A stretch of 64,000 nt of DNA from Castellaniella denitrificans (GTDB taxonomy: Bacteria > Pseudomonadota > Gammaproteobacteria > Burkholderiales > Burkholderiaceae_B): assembly GCF_027214045.1 (NCBI RefSeq), contig NZ_JAPWHE010000006.1:1-64000 (forward strand). Direction: 5' to 3'. The number at the start of each line of letters is the position of its first letter. The stretch's first letter is position 1. A model generated the notes under the pieces. That model ran no database searches and was not told the DNA's origin. It was given only the letters and a program-made list of their open reading frames with translations. Positions 33,178 to 41,586 of this stretch are shown here, in pieces. A program made the translations under genes and the position numbers.

Positions 33178-33996
33178 TTACTTCTTGCAGGCGGCGTAAT
33201 TGGACAGATCGACGCCGAACCACTTGGTGCTGGAGGCCTTGATGGTGCCGTCGGCGATCAGCTCGCACAGCGCCTTGTCCACCTTGGCTTTCAGTTCGGT
33301 GTTCTTCTGGTTGATGCCCGCCCCGATGCCCAGGCCCAGGATTTCCGGGTCGGCGCTGCTCTTGACCACGGCGTCGGCCAGGGCGAACTTGCCCTTGCCG
33401 GCGGTGTCCAGGAACTGGCTCTGGGGGGTGACTTCGGAGAAGGTCGCGTCCAGGCGGCCGGCCGACAGGTCCATTTGCATCTGGTCCTGGGTCTCGTAGG
33501 TCTTGAGCTTCAGGTCCGGAGCGTATTTCTGCAGGAAGGCGCCCTGGGTGGTGCCGCTTTGCACGCCCACGGTCTTGCCCGCCAGGCCGGCCATCAGGGC
33601 CTTGGGATCGGCGGCCTTCAGCAGGGCGTCGTTCTTGGGCAGGACGAAGGCCGAGTCTTCGGTGGCGTAGGGAATGCTGAAAGAGATCACCTTGGCGCGT
33701 TCCGCGGTGACGGACATGCCCGAGATCACCAGGTCGAAACGATCGGCCTGCAGAGCGGGGATCAGGCTGTCGAAGGCCTGGACCACGAAACGGCATTTCA
33801 TGTCGAGCTTCTTGCACAGGGCGTGGCCGACGTCGGCGTCGAAACCGGTGACCTTGCCGCTGGCGTCGACCATGCTCCAGGGCGGGTAGCCGCCCTCGGT
33901 GCCGATTTTCAGCGTGGCGGCCGAAACCGTGGTGGCCAGGCCTGCAAGGCCGAGGGCGGCGCACAGCGCCGCCTGTCGTGCGATGGAAATCACCAT
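33178..33996 (-). CDS. Periplasmic amino acid-binding protein of an ABC transporter
   Basis: This 272-residue protein has a signal peptide of about 26 residues ending TTVSA and a family 3 solute-binding fold: LKIGTEGGYPPWSMVDASGK, VTGFDADVGHALCKKL, FDLVISGMSVTAERAKVI and GVQSGTTQGAFLQ. This is the HisJ/ArtJ/LAO group for basic or polar amino acids. The start at 33996 gives a proper signal peptide and has an AGGA-type ribosome site; an upstream in-frame start adds an implausible Tyr/Phe-rich run. The two cysteines near residues 60-68 may form the disulfide seen in such proteins. It is the first gene of the transporter operon. Confidence 0.9.
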   Translation of the reverse strand: MVISIARQAALCAALGLAGLATTVSAATLKIGTEGGYPPWSMVDASGKVTGFDADVGHALCKKLDMKCRFVVQAFDSLIPALQADRFDLVISGMSVTAERAKVISFSIPYATEDSAFVLPKNDALLKAADPKALMAGLAGKTVGVQSGTTQGAFLQKYAPDLKLKTYETQDQMQMDLSAGRLDATFSEVTPQSQFLDTAGKGKFALADAVVKSSADPEILGLGIGAGINQKNTELKAKVDKALCELIADGTIKASSTKWFGVDLSNYAACKK

Positions 33997-34060
33997 GGAC
34001 GGGATCCTAAAGAAAGGTGGGGACTGAAAAAAGTAATAGTAGTACATCGGGCGCCGCGAT

Positions 34061-35425
34061 TCATCCGATCTGCACGACGGTCTCCGGGTAGCGCACCCGG
34101 CTGCGGCGTTGCGTGCCGAGGCTGTAGACCAGGGTCAGGGGCCCCAGCCGTCCGATGAACATCAGCAGGATCAGCACGGTCTGGCTGGGCAGGCTCAGGG
34201 TTCTGGTCAGATCGGGGCTGATGCCGGTCGTGGTGAAGGCCGACATCACCTCCATGACCACCGCGATGAAGGGCTGGTTTTCAAACAGGCTGACCAGAAA
34301 AATGCCCAGGCAGACCAGCAGGCCCGAGACCATCATCAGGGCCAGGGCCTTCTGGATGGTTTCCGGGGCGATGGTGCGGTGCATCAGCACGACTTCCTTG
34401 CGTTGCAGGATGTAGGCCCGGACGACCGCCAGCAGGACGATGAAAGTGGCGAGCTTGATGCCGCTGGTGGTGGACAGCGAACCGCCGCCGATGAACATCA
34501 GACCGGTGAGCAGAAAGCGCGAACTGTCATATAACTGGCCGACGTCCATGCTGGTGAAACCGGCCGTGCGCGCCGCAATGACCTGGGTCCAGGCCGCCAG
34601 GCCCTGGCTGGCGACCGGCAGCGCGCCCAGGGTGTGGGGGTTGCGCGCCTCGATCAGCCAGAACAGCGCGAAGCTGGCCAGGTTCAGGATCAGCGTGCCG
34701 ATCAGCATCAGCCGCGTGTAATAAGCCAGCGAGGCCCAGCTGCGTTTCTGTTGGATGTCGGCCAGCACGCTGAACCCCAGCCCCCCGAGGATGATGCAGC
34801 CGGTGATGACGAAGGTGGTGACCGGATCCCCGGTGAAGCCCGCCAGGCTATGGGGAAAGAGCGACATGCCGGCGTTGTTGAAGGCCGATACGGCATGGAA
34901 TCCGGCCAGCAGGAAGGCATGCTCCAGGCTGTCGTGACGCCACCACCACAGGGTCAGGATCAGGATGGCGGCACCCTCGATCACGAGGGAGAATTTCAGC
35001 ACGGTCATCGCCGTCTGGCGGATGCGGGACACGCTGGTCTGGTTGAAGGCTTCCAGTGCCAGCGCCTGGTATTTCAGGCTGACGCGCCTGCCCAGCGTCA
35101 GGGTGGCGATGATGGCGAAGGTGACGAAGCCGATGCCGCCGATCTGCACCAGGGCCAGCAGCACGGCCTGGCCGAAGAAACTCAGGTCCGTGGCCGGGTC
35201 GATGATCATCAGGCCGGTGACGGTGACGGCGGATGTGGCGGAGAACAGCGCCTCGAATATGCCGAAGGGCTGACGTTGCGCGATCGGCAGGGAAAGCAGC
35301 GCGGTTCCGGCCAGGATCAGCAAGAGGAAGCTGCCGGCCAGGACGGCGGGCGGGCTGGCCTGCAATTGGCCGGTGTGGCGCGCCTGACGGTAGGCCCGCA
35401 GCGGGTGGATGTGAATGCGGGCCAT
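34061..35425 (-). CDS. KtrB/TrkH-type potassium uptake membrane subunit
   Basis: This 454-residue protein has the four-repeat channel design of the Trk/Ktr family. The selectivity-filter glycines appear in SATSAVTVTGLM, FHAVSAFNNAGMSLFP, AARTAGFTSMD and MSAFTTTGISPD. The length suits KtrB rather than the longer TrkH. Together with the KtrA-like gating protein encoded 43 bases upstream it should take up potassium, possibly coupled to sodium. Transcription runs ktrA to ktrB on the minus strand. It lies upstream of the amino acid transporter, with a gap of 64 bases. Confidence 0.9.
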   Translation of the reverse strand: MARIHIHPLRAYRQARHTGQLQASPPAVLAGSFLLLILAGTALLSLPIAQRQPFGIFEALFSATSAVTVTGLMIIDPATDLSFFGQAVLLALVQIGGIGFVTFAIIATLTLGRRVSLKYQALALEAFNQTSVSRIRQTAMTVLKFSLVIEGAAILILTLWWWRHDSLEHAFLLAGFHAVSAFNNAGMSLFPHSLAGFTGDPVTTFVITGCIILGGLGFSVLADIQQKRSWASLAYYTRLMLIGTLILNLASFALFWLIEARNPHTLGALPVASQGLAAWTQVIAARTAGFTSMDVGQLYDSSRFLLTGLMFIGGGSLSTTSGIKLATFIVLLAVVRAYILQRKEVVLMHRTIAPETIQKALALMMVSGLLVCLGIFLVSLFENQPFIAVVMEVMSAFTTTGISPDLTRTLSLPSQTVLILLMFIGRLGPLTLVYSLGTQRRSRVRYPETVVQIG

Positions 35426-35468
35426 GGTCAGTCTGGACGGTAGGAGGGGCGGGCCACGGATGTGCCGT

Positions 35469-36125
35469 TCAGATCAGCTTGGGCGCGGCGGTTTTCAGAT
35501 CCTGCAGCGAGCCGAACAGGATCAGTGTGTCCTTGGCGCGCACGACGAACTGGTCCGTGGGCTGCACGGTGGTCTCGCTTCTGCGCTTGACGGCCAGGGC
35601 GTGGATGGCGCCCGGTGGGTCGGTGGTCAGCGCATCGCCCAGGGTGCGGCCGTCCAGTTGTGCGCTGGCTTCAATTTCGACCACGAACTCGCCGTTGCCC
35701 AGGGAAATGTAGTCGTTGACCATGGGGTAGCTGAGCACCTGGGCGATGCGGATGCCCATTTCGTCTTCGGGGTGGATGATCCGGCTGGCGCCCAGTTTGG
35801 CCAGGATCAGGTGGTGCGCGCGCGAGGAGGCCTTGACCCACAGGACCTTTACACCCAGCGATTTCAGATGCACGGTGCAGACCAGGCTGGCCTGGAGATC
35901 TTCGCCAATGGCGACCAGCACCACGTCGTATTCTGGCAAACCCAGTTCCGCCAGGGCGTCGCGGTCGGTGACGTCGGCGATGGCGGCGCGGGTCAGCCTG
36001 TCGGCCATCTGATCGACGACGCGGCTGTCGGCGTCCACGCCCAGGACCGAGTGACCCAGCCGCATCAGTTCCAGAGAGGTGGCGCTGCCGAAGCGGCCCA
36101 GGCCGATGACGGCGAATTGTCCCAT
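35469..36125 (-). CDS. KtrA/TrkA-type potassium channel regulatory (RCK) subunit
   Basis: This 218-residue cytoplasmic protein has an RCK_N Rossmann domain (VIGLGRFGSATSLELMRLG, VLGVDADSRVVDQM, VVLVAIGEDLQASL) and an RCK_C domain in the last 80 residues. Such rings bind ATP/ADP or NAD(H) and gate the KtrB channel. The gene is the first of the ktrAB pair. The 167 bases upstream, divergent with the OYE-family gene, contain AT-rich sequence that may hold promoters, but no clear element was found. Confidence 0.9.
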   Translation of the reverse strand: MGQFAVIGLGRFGSATSLELMRLGHSVLGVDADSRVVDQMADRLTRAAIADVTDRDALAELGLPEYDVVLVAIGEDLQASLVCTVHLKSLGVKVLWVKASSRAHHLILAKLGASRIIHPEDEMGIRIAQVLSYPMVNDYISLGNGEFVVEIEASAQLDGRTLGDALTTDPPGAIHALAVKRRSETTVQPTDQFVVRAKDTLILFGSLQDLKTAAPKLI

Positions 36126-36292
36126 GATGTTCCTTCGTGCGGGTCCCGGATGGCGTTTCCGCCATGGTCAGGGACGTGAAAATCTGGTAAAAACCCTGAT
36201 GGATTTTCGTATGAATTTGATATCTGGATGGTGCGTTGCAGCAAATTACGATAGGGAATGCGCTGAACCAGCCCCGCTTTTTCCCGCATGAT

Positions 36293-37291
36293 ATGACAAG
36301 TTTGTTCGATCCGGTCAGGCTGGGTGAAATCGAACTGCCCAACCGTATCGTCATGGCGCCGCCGGCGGGCGGGTGGCCTGTGCAGCGTCGCGTGCCCGAC
36401 GACGGCATGCGCGCGTACTACGCTCAACGCGCCGACGCGGGCCTGATCCTGGCCGGGGCCGCCTCGGTGTCGCCGTTGGGCATCGGGCATCCGGATACGC
36501 CGGGCATCTGGAATTCCGCCCAGGCGCAGGCCTGGCGGTCGGTGACGGACGCCGTGCACCGGCGCGGCGGGCGCATCGTCCTGCAGTTGTGGCATGCCGG
36601 GCGGGTATCGGACCCGGAATACCTGTCGGGCGAAATGCCGGTGGCGCCCAGCGCCATTGCTTGCGGCTTGGGATCGAGCCCTCAGGCCGATGGTTTCGTC
36701 GTGCCGCGCAGCCTGCGGCTCGACGAGATCCGGCGCGTGATCGCGGATTTCGAGCAGGCGGCCCGACACGCCTGGCAGGCGGAGTTCGACGGGGTGGAAG
36801 TGCATGCCGGGGACGGGTACCTGATCGACCAGTTTCTGCACGATGGCTCCAACGGTCGTCAGGACGACTATGGCGGCTCTGTGTGCAAACGCAGCCGCTT
36901 CCTGCTGGAAATCGTCGACGCCTGCGCCGGCATCTGGGGGGCGGGGCGTGTCGGGGTGCATCTGTCGCCGCGGGGCGATCGCCACGACATGCGGGATTCC
37001 GATCCGGCGGCGTTGTACCGCCACGTAGCCCGAGAACTGGGCAAGCGTCGCGTCGCGTTCATCTGCGTGCGAGAGCGCGAGGGCGCGGATGCGCTGACTC
37101 CGGTGATCCGGGACGCTTTCAGCGGCGCGTTGGTGCTGAGCGAGGGCTATGATCCGGATTCCGCGCTGCGCGCCGTCCAGGCGGAACGCGGCGAGGCGGT
37201 TGCCTTCGGCCGGGCGTTCGTGCGCAATCCCGACCTGGTCCGGCAGGTCCGGGACGGTCTGCCGCTGGTGCCGGAGGCCGCTGCGGGCTGA
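36293..37291 (+). CDS. Old yellow enzyme-family protein with altered active site
   Basis: This 332-residue FMN-type TIM barrel matches OYE/NADH:flavin oxidoreductases: LFDPVRLGEIELPNRIVMAP, ILQLWHAGRVSDPEYL, FEQAARHAWQAEFDGVEVHA, YLIDQFLHDGSNGRQDDYGG and the end AFGRAFVRNPDLV. Two sites differ from the family. The substrate-binding HxxN/H pair is His171-Ala-Gly-Asp174, with Asp instead of Asn or His. The usual MAP-x-T-R-x-R loop after the first strand is APPAGGWPVQR. It is slightly short. It may have an unusual substrate or reduced ene-reductase activity. The ATG at 36293 starts the conserved region. Confidence 0.78.
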   Translation: MTSLFDPVRLGEIELPNRIVMAPPAGGWPVQRRVPDDGMRAYYAQRADAGLILAGAASVSPLGIGHPDTPGIWNSAQAQAWRSVTDAVHRRGGRIVLQLWHAGRVSDPEYLSGEMPVAPSAIACGLGSSPQADGFVVPRSLRLDEIRRVIADFEQAARHAWQAEFDGVEVHAGDGYLIDQFLHDGSNGRQDDYGGSVCKRSRFLLEIVDACAGIWGAGRVGVHLSPRGDRHDMRDSDPAALYRHVARELGKRRVAFICVREREGADALTPVIRDAFSGALVLSEGYDPDSALRAVQAERGEAVAFGRAFVRNPDLVRQVRDGLPLVPEAAAG

Positions 37292-37299
37292 ATCAGCCG

Positions 37300-37383
37300 G
37301 GCTCGCATTCGACCGGAGCACGAGGATGAGGCTGGACACGGAATAGTCCCCGCGGACTATTCCGAGCCTGTCGAATCCGAGCC
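37300..37383. repeat. Large imperfect inverted repeat in the OYE-yqeY gap
   Basis: Two nested pairs of arms are visible. The inner arms GGAATAGTCC and GGACTATTCC (37340-37349 and 37354-37363) are perfect with a four-base loop. The outer arms at 37300-37313 and 37370-37383 match in 13 of 14 bases (GGCTCGCATTCGAC against the reverse of GTCGAATCCGAGCC). The left half has extra unpaired bases. No T-run follows, so it is not a standard terminator. It could be a REP-like element, a mobile-element remnant or a structured RNA between convergent genes. Confidence 0.6.
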
Positions 37384-37476
37384 GCTTGCAAGTCGCGAGG
37401 TGGGCAAAGCCGAAGACAGTGCTGTTGCACGGCGAGGCGAACCAGCGACGTGTGATCCGGCCGAATGCGGGTCCGG

Positions 37477-37932
37477 CTACAGCCGGGCGCGGACCTGGGC
37501 GGATACGGCGGCCATGTCGGCGCGGCCCGCCAGGGCCTTTTTCAGCTGGCCCATGACGGCGCCCATGGCGGCGCCGCCCTGCAGACCCTGGCCTGCGGCC
37601 TGGGCGAACGCGGCGTCGATGGCGGCCGCAATCTCCTCGGGCGAGGCGCCCTGGGGCAGGAATTCCCGCAGAATGTCCAGTTCTGCGCGTTCCTGGTCGG
37701 CGCTGGCGGTGCGGCCGGCCGATTCGAAGGCCGCGATGGACTCGCGGCGTTGCTTGACCTGCTTTTCGATGATCGCCAGGATCGCCGCGTCGTCGGGTTC
37801 GACGCGCTCGTCCACGGCTTTCTGCTTGATGGCGGCTTGCAGCAGCCGCAGGGTACCCAGGCGGGTGCTGTCGTGCGCGCGCATGGCGGTCTTGATGGCG
37901 TCGGATATCTGGCTGGCGAGCCCGGTGCTCAT
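37477..37932 (-). CDS. GatB/YqeY domain-containing protein
   Basis: This 151-residue protein matches the YqeY family in full: an N-terminal helical part (LASQISDAIKTAMRAHD, RLGTLRLLQAAIKQ), the central EKQVKQRRESIAAFESAGR and the late GAAMGAVMGQLKKALAGRADM. The fold resembles the C-terminal tRNA-binding tail of GatB amidotransferase, but free-standing YqeY has no proven function. In many bacteria it lies next to rpsU-dnaG, which are not in this window. It is downstream of the NRDE/TANGO2 gene by 33 bases on the same strand. Confidence 0.88.
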   Translation of the reverse strand: MSTGLASQISDAIKTAMRAHDSTRLGTLRLLQAAIKQKAVDERVEPDDAAILAIIEKQVKQRRESIAAFESAGRTASADQERAELDILREFLPQGASPEEIAAAIDAAFAQAAGQGLQGGAAMGAVMGQLKKALAGRADMAAVSAQVRARL

Positions 37933-37965
37933 GAGGATTTCCTGTGAGGCGTGAAAAGCGGCATT

Positions 37966-38730
37966 TTACAACCGCCAGTCGTGGCGCTCGAGCGGCCGGC
38001 CGGCCGCGTCGTAGCCTTGTTCGCAGAAGAAAATCCGGCCGTCGGCGGCCCTGGCCAGCACCGTCGAGCAGCGGGTGCCGTAGTCCGGGCTGATGATGAA
38101 GGGGCTGCTCAGCAGGCGCTCACGCTCCAGTGCGAGGCCCGTGTCCGGCAGTCGCGCATCCTCGGCCGGTGTGGTGTCGCGCAGTCGTTCCAGGATCTTG
38201 TCGGGCGCCGATGCCCAGTCCGAGGGCGGCAGATCGTCCAGCGCGGCGCGCAGACGCGCGGCCTTGGGCCAGGGCGTGTCGAGCAGGTGGTTCGACAGCA
38301 CATAGCGGCCGCCGCCCAGTTGGCGAGGCGCGCGCGCGGGGTCACGGTTGCCCAGGCACCAGGTCTGGCGCGCGTCGCCCACGATCAGATTGAAGCCCGC
38401 CCAGTCGTCCGCCCGGGCCGCGACTGCGGCGATCCAGGCGGCGGGGTCTTCCTCGCTCAGCAGGAAGTCGCGCACCAGCAAACCGCGCGAAGGGGCGCCG
38501 GGCGGCGTCGGATGCCCCGGCTCGCGGTAGTTGGTCAAGAGGGCGTGGCGACCGTCGACGGTCGCGCCCATCCAGGTGCCGCCACCCCGCAGGTCACACC
38601 CGGCGATCAGGCGCGGCGCTTCCGGCCAGGGGCCCGCCGCCCGGGTCGGGCGTGTGTGGAATTCGTCGCGGTTCGCGGCGATCAGCAGGGGCCATTCGGG
38701 ATCCCCCAGAAAAAGGTAGGCGATGCACAT
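37966..38730 (-). CDS. NRDE/TANGO2 family protein
   Basis: This 254-residue protein begins with MCIAYLFLGDPEWPLLIAAN, directly followed by RDEFHTRPT, the defining NRDE motif with Cys2 as the probable Ntn-type nucleophile. Further family features are GGGTWMGATVDGRHALLTNY and the late YGTRCSTVLA. Eukaryotic TANGO2 has been linked to Golgi organisation, lipid and heme handling; bacterial members have been implicated in heme release. A hydrolase role is suggested by the N-terminal Cys but is unproven. It is divergent from the chemoreceptor gene. Confidence 0.85.
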   Translation of the reverse strand: MCIAYLFLGDPEWPLLIAANRDEFHTRPTRAAGPWPEAPRLIAGCDLRGGGTWMGATVDGRHALLTNYREPGHPTPPGAPSRGLLVRDFLLSEEDPAAWIAAVAARADDWAGFNLIVGDARQTWCLGNRDPARAPRQLGGGRYVLSNHLLDTPWPKAARLRAALDDLPPSDWASAPDKILERLRDTTPAEDARLPDTGLALERERLLSSPFIISPDYGTRCSTVLARAADGRIFFCEQGYDAAGRPLERHDWRL

Positions 38731-38904
38731 GAGCGTGGGCCGGCGGGACAGAAATCCCGGAATATGGCCTTTTTTCGGTGGCTTGTAGCGAATCTTTCAA
38801 TCGTATACTACTTTCGCGACCGCGCTGAGATCCGCTGGCGGCCGTCCCGGGGTGCGCCTTGGGAGCATCCGGATTGCGGCGGACAATAACAAAAGGCAGA
38901 CATC

Positions 38905-40509
38905 ATGTCACGGTCATTCAAGGCCTGGACGCGCACGACCGCGTTCAAATTTTCTTTATTCACTCTGTTGGCGATCATCGGCATCGTCGTGTTGACCGCC
39001 TCCTTTCTGTGGATGGAGCGCAATGCCCTGCTGCAGGAACGCCAGATCGGCGCGCGCCAGGCCGTCGAAACGGCGTACGGAGTGATCACTTATTACCAGC
39101 GCCAGGCAGAGAGCGGCGTCCTGACCGAAGAGCAGGCCAAGCAGCAGGCCATGGATGCCATCCGCGGCATGCGCTACAGCGGCCAGGAGTATTTCTGGGT
39201 CAACGACATGACGCCACGCATGTTGATGCATCCGATCAAGCCCGAGCTCGAAGGCAAGGACCTGGCGGGCATGAAGGATCCCAACGGCCTGAAACTGTTC
39301 GTGGCCTTTGTGGACACCGTCAAGGCCAGCCCGACGCACGACGGCTATGTCTATTATTTGTGGCCCAAGCCGGGCGTCGAGCAGCCCGTGCAGAAGGTTT
39401 CCTACGTCAAGGCATTCACGCCCTGGGGCTGGATCCTGGGTTCGGGCGTCTACCTGGACACGGTTGACGCCGTCGTCTGGGGGCAGGCCGGCGACTTCGC
39501 GCTGGCGGCGATCCTCCTGGCGCTGGTCCTGCTGGTCCTGGGCCGGGTCCTGTCGCGCCGCCTGGTGCGGCAGCTGGGTGCCGAGCCCGATGCCGTCATC
39601 CGGATCGCCGACCGGATGTCGCAAGGCGACCTGCGTGTGGAAATTCCGGTGCGTCCGGGCGACGAGGCCAGCCTGATGCACGCCATGCGGCTCATGCGCG
39701 ACGGCATCGCCCAGGCCGTGGCCCAGGTCCGCCAGGGCACCGAGTGGATCGGCCAGTCCGTCGGCCAGATTGTCCACGGCAACCTGGAACTGTCGGCGCG
39801 CACCGAACAACAGGCCGCCTCGCTGCAGGAGACCGCCGCCAGCATGGAACAGATCACCAGCACGGTGGGCCACAACGCGGCCAACGCCCAGCAGGCCAAC
39901 ACGCTGGCGGCCACGGCTTCGGAAGTCGCCTTGCGGGGCGGCCAGACCGTGTCCCGGGTGGTCGAAACCATGGGCGAAGTCAACGCTTCGACGCGCCAGA
40001 TGTCGGATATCGTCGGCGTGATCGACAGCATCGCTTTTCAGACCAACATCCTGGCCCTGAACGCGGCGGTAGAGGCCGCCCGGGCGGGCGAGCAGGGCAA
40101 GGGGTTCGCGGTGGTGGCCTCCGAGGTCCGCGCGCTGGCGCAACGGTCCTCGAACGCCGCCAAGGAAATCCGCGGCCTCATCGATTCCACCGTGCAGAGG
40201 ATCCAGGCCGGCGCCGAACTGGCCGAGGGCGCCGGGCAGACCATGACCGAGGTCGTCTCCAGTGTGCGACGTGTGGCCGACATCATGTCGGAAATCACGC
40301 TGGCGAGCCGCGAGCAGGCTTCGGGCATCGAGCAGATCAACCTGGCCATCGGCCAGATGGATCAGGTGACCCAGCAGAACGCCGCGCTGGTGGTCGAGGC
40401 GGGCACGGCCGCCCAGTCCTTGAACGACCAGATGAATGGCCTGAGCCGGGCCGTCGGGGTCTTCCAGTTGAGCGGGCCGGGCGCCGCGCCCGCCTTGCCG
40501 CGGGAATGA
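38905..40509 (+). CDS. Methyl-accepting chemotaxis protein with Cache sensor
   Basis: This 534-residue chemoreceptor has a first membrane helix (about 15-36), a periplasmic single Cache domain (about 40-185: EYFWVNDMTPRMLMHPIKP, GYVYYLWPKPG), a second helix (about 195-218), a HAMP segment and a signalling domain with the hairpin tip IAFQTNILALNAAVEAARAG. It binds CheA/CheW and is methylated by CheR. The sCache_2-type fold with WVND often senses small organic acids or amino acids. No C-terminal CheR-binding pentapeptide is present. The stop overlaps the FlhE-like gene (ATGA). A TATACT at 38804 is a possible -10 element with a poor -35. Confidence 0.93.
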   Translation: MSRSFKAWTRTTAFKFSLFTLLAIIGIVVLTASFLWMERNALLQERQIGARQAVETAYGVITYYQRQAESGVLTEEQAKQQAMDAIRGMRYSGQEYFWVNDMTPRMLMHPIKPELEGKDLAGMKDPNGLKLFVAFVDTVKASPTHDGYVYYLWPKPGVEQPVQKVSYVKAFTPWGWILGSGVYLDTVDAVVWGQAGDFALAAILLALVLLVLGRVLSRRLVRQLGAEPDAVIRIADRMSQGDLRVEIPVRPGDEASLMHAMRLMRDGIAQAVAQVRQGTEWIGQSVGQIVHGNLELSARTEQQAASLQETAASMEQITSTVGHNAANAQQANTLAATASEVALRGGQTVSRVVETMGEVNASTRQMSDIVGVIDSIAFQTNILALNAAVEAARAGEQGKGFAVVASEVRALAQRSSNAAKEIRGLIDSTVQRIQAGAELAEGAGQTMTEVVSSVRRVADIMSEITLASREQASGIEQINLAIGQMDQVTQQNAALVVEAGTAAQSLNDQMNGLSRAVGVFQLSGPGAAPALPRE

Positions 40510-40943
40510 AGCACGCGCGCCGGGTTCTGCGCGGCGCCATCGCGGCCACGCTGATTCTGGCCGCAGGCGCGGTCTGGGCTGGCGGCGATCAGGCCTGGAC
40601 CCTGGACCGGGTCAGCCAGGGCTTGCAGGCGCTGGGCCGTGCGGTGGCGGTCCGCTACGAACCCGGTCCCCGGGGCCCGGAGGTGCCGGCCGCCGCCCGC
40701 ATCACCCGGGTCTATGCCTCGCGGGACTTCGAAAGCTCCGCCCAGGTCGCCACCTTCTTGTGCTGGGGAACGGAACAGGGGCCGTGCGTGCCGCTGCGAG
40801 GACACAGTGTCGAAACGCATGCCTTTGACGGGCGCGCGGCGCATGGGCCGCTGCTGCTGGTGCATCGGGTCGATGGATGGGGCGCCGATCACCCGCCATT
40901 GTTCGTCCGGGGCACGGTGACGGTGTGGTTCGATGGCCGTTAG
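40506..40943 (+). CDS. Probable periplasmic FlhE-like flagellar protein
   Basis: This 145-residue protein has a signal peptide ending VWA (about residue 25). The C-terminal half aligns by eye with enterobacterial FlhE: a Cys-x(n)-Cys pair in FLCWGTEQGPCVPLRG, then THAFDG, a PLLLVHRV strand and a terminal GTVTVWF strand. FlhE is a periplasmic protein that affects flagellar type III secretion and proton leakage. Its four-base overlap with the chemoreceptor gene supports a motility role. Similarity is low in the N-terminal half, so the assignment is tentative. Confidence 0.6.
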   Translation: MKHARRVLRGAIAATLILAAGAVWAGGDQAWTLDRVSQGLQALGRAVAVRYEPGPRGPEVPAAARITRVYASRDFESSAQVATFLCWGTEQGPCVPLRGHSVETHAFDGRAAHGPLLLVHRVDGWGADHPPLFVRGTVTVWFDGR

Positions 40944-40983
40944 CTTCGTCGGCCGCGCGCCATCGGCTGAAAATATATCGGGT

Positions 40984-41005
40984 TATACTAGCAAGCTTAC
41001 CTAGT
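40984..41005 (+). promoter_or_regulatory. Candidate fabAB promoter -10 and palindrome
   Basis: TATACT at 40984-40989 is a good -10 hexamer 73 bases before the fabA ATG; no convincing -35 is seen at 17 bases. An inverted repeat ACTAG-N9-CTAGT (40987-40991 and 41001-41005) overlaps its downstream edge and the likely start site, a suitable place for repressor binding. In gamma-proteobacteria FabR and FadR control fabA; a comparable regulator here is inference. Confidence 0.4.
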
Positions 41006-41062
41006 TTGTAGGGCGCCTTGCGCCCGGAATGGCCGCCGAGCCGGGGATCTCAGACGGAAATC

Positions 41063-41575
41063 ATGCAAAAGAACAGCTATAGCTACGACGAACTGCTGGC
41101 GTGCGGGCGCGGGGAACTCTTCGGGCCCGGCAATGCCCAACTGCCGTTGCCGCCCATGTTGATGCTCGACCGGATCACGCATATCGATGACAAGGGCGGC
41201 GCGCACGACAAGGGCCAGATCGTGGCCGAGCTCGACATCCGTCCCGACCTGTGGTTCTTCGACTGCCATTTCCAGGGGGATCCGGTCATGCCGGGCTGCC
41301 TGGGACTGGACGCCATGTGGCAATTGGTGGGATTCTTTCTGGGCTGCTGCGGCGGCCAGGGACGGGGCCGCGCCCTGGGTGTGGGCGAAGTCAAGTTCAC
41401 CGGCCAGGTCCTGCCTACCGGCAAGCTGGTCCGATATACCATCGACATGAAGCGCGTCATGATGCGCAAGCTGGTGATGGGGATCGCGGACGCCCGCATG
41501 GAAGTCGACGGCCACGAGATTTACGTCGCCCATGATCTGCGCGTGGGTCTGTTCACCCGCACGGACAATTTCTAG
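41063..41575 (+). CDS. fabA: 3-hydroxydecanoyl-ACP dehydratase/isomerase FabA
   Basis: FabA dehydrates 3-hydroxydecanoyl-ACP and isomerises the product to cis-3-decenoyl-ACP, the branch point to unsaturated fatty acids. The 170-residue length matches E. coli. The active site reads [20 protein letters not shown] with His69 and Asp83 corresponding to His70 and Asp84. The ATG at 41063 aligns with the family start ([20 protein letters not shown]). It lies 11 bases before fabB, whose GGAGG ribosome site overlaps the end of fabA, so the two are one operon. The presence of the fabA-fabB pair indicates the anaerobic-type route to unsaturated lipids. Confidence 0.97.
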   Translation: MQKNSYSYDELLACGRGELFGPGNAQLPLPPMLMLDRITHIDDKGGAHDKGQIVAELDIRPDLWFFDCHFQGDPVMPGCLGLDAMWQLVGFFLGCCGGQGRGRALGVGEVKFTGQVLPTGKLVRYTIDMKRVMMRKLVMGIADARMEVDGHEIYVAHDLRVGLFTRTDNF

Positions 41576-41586
41576 GAGGTTCGATC

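Noticed and set aside
38731-38904. A sigma-28 promoter before the chemoreceptor gene
   Set aside because: No TAAA-N15-GCCGATAA-like pair was found; only a TATACT with a poor -35 is present.
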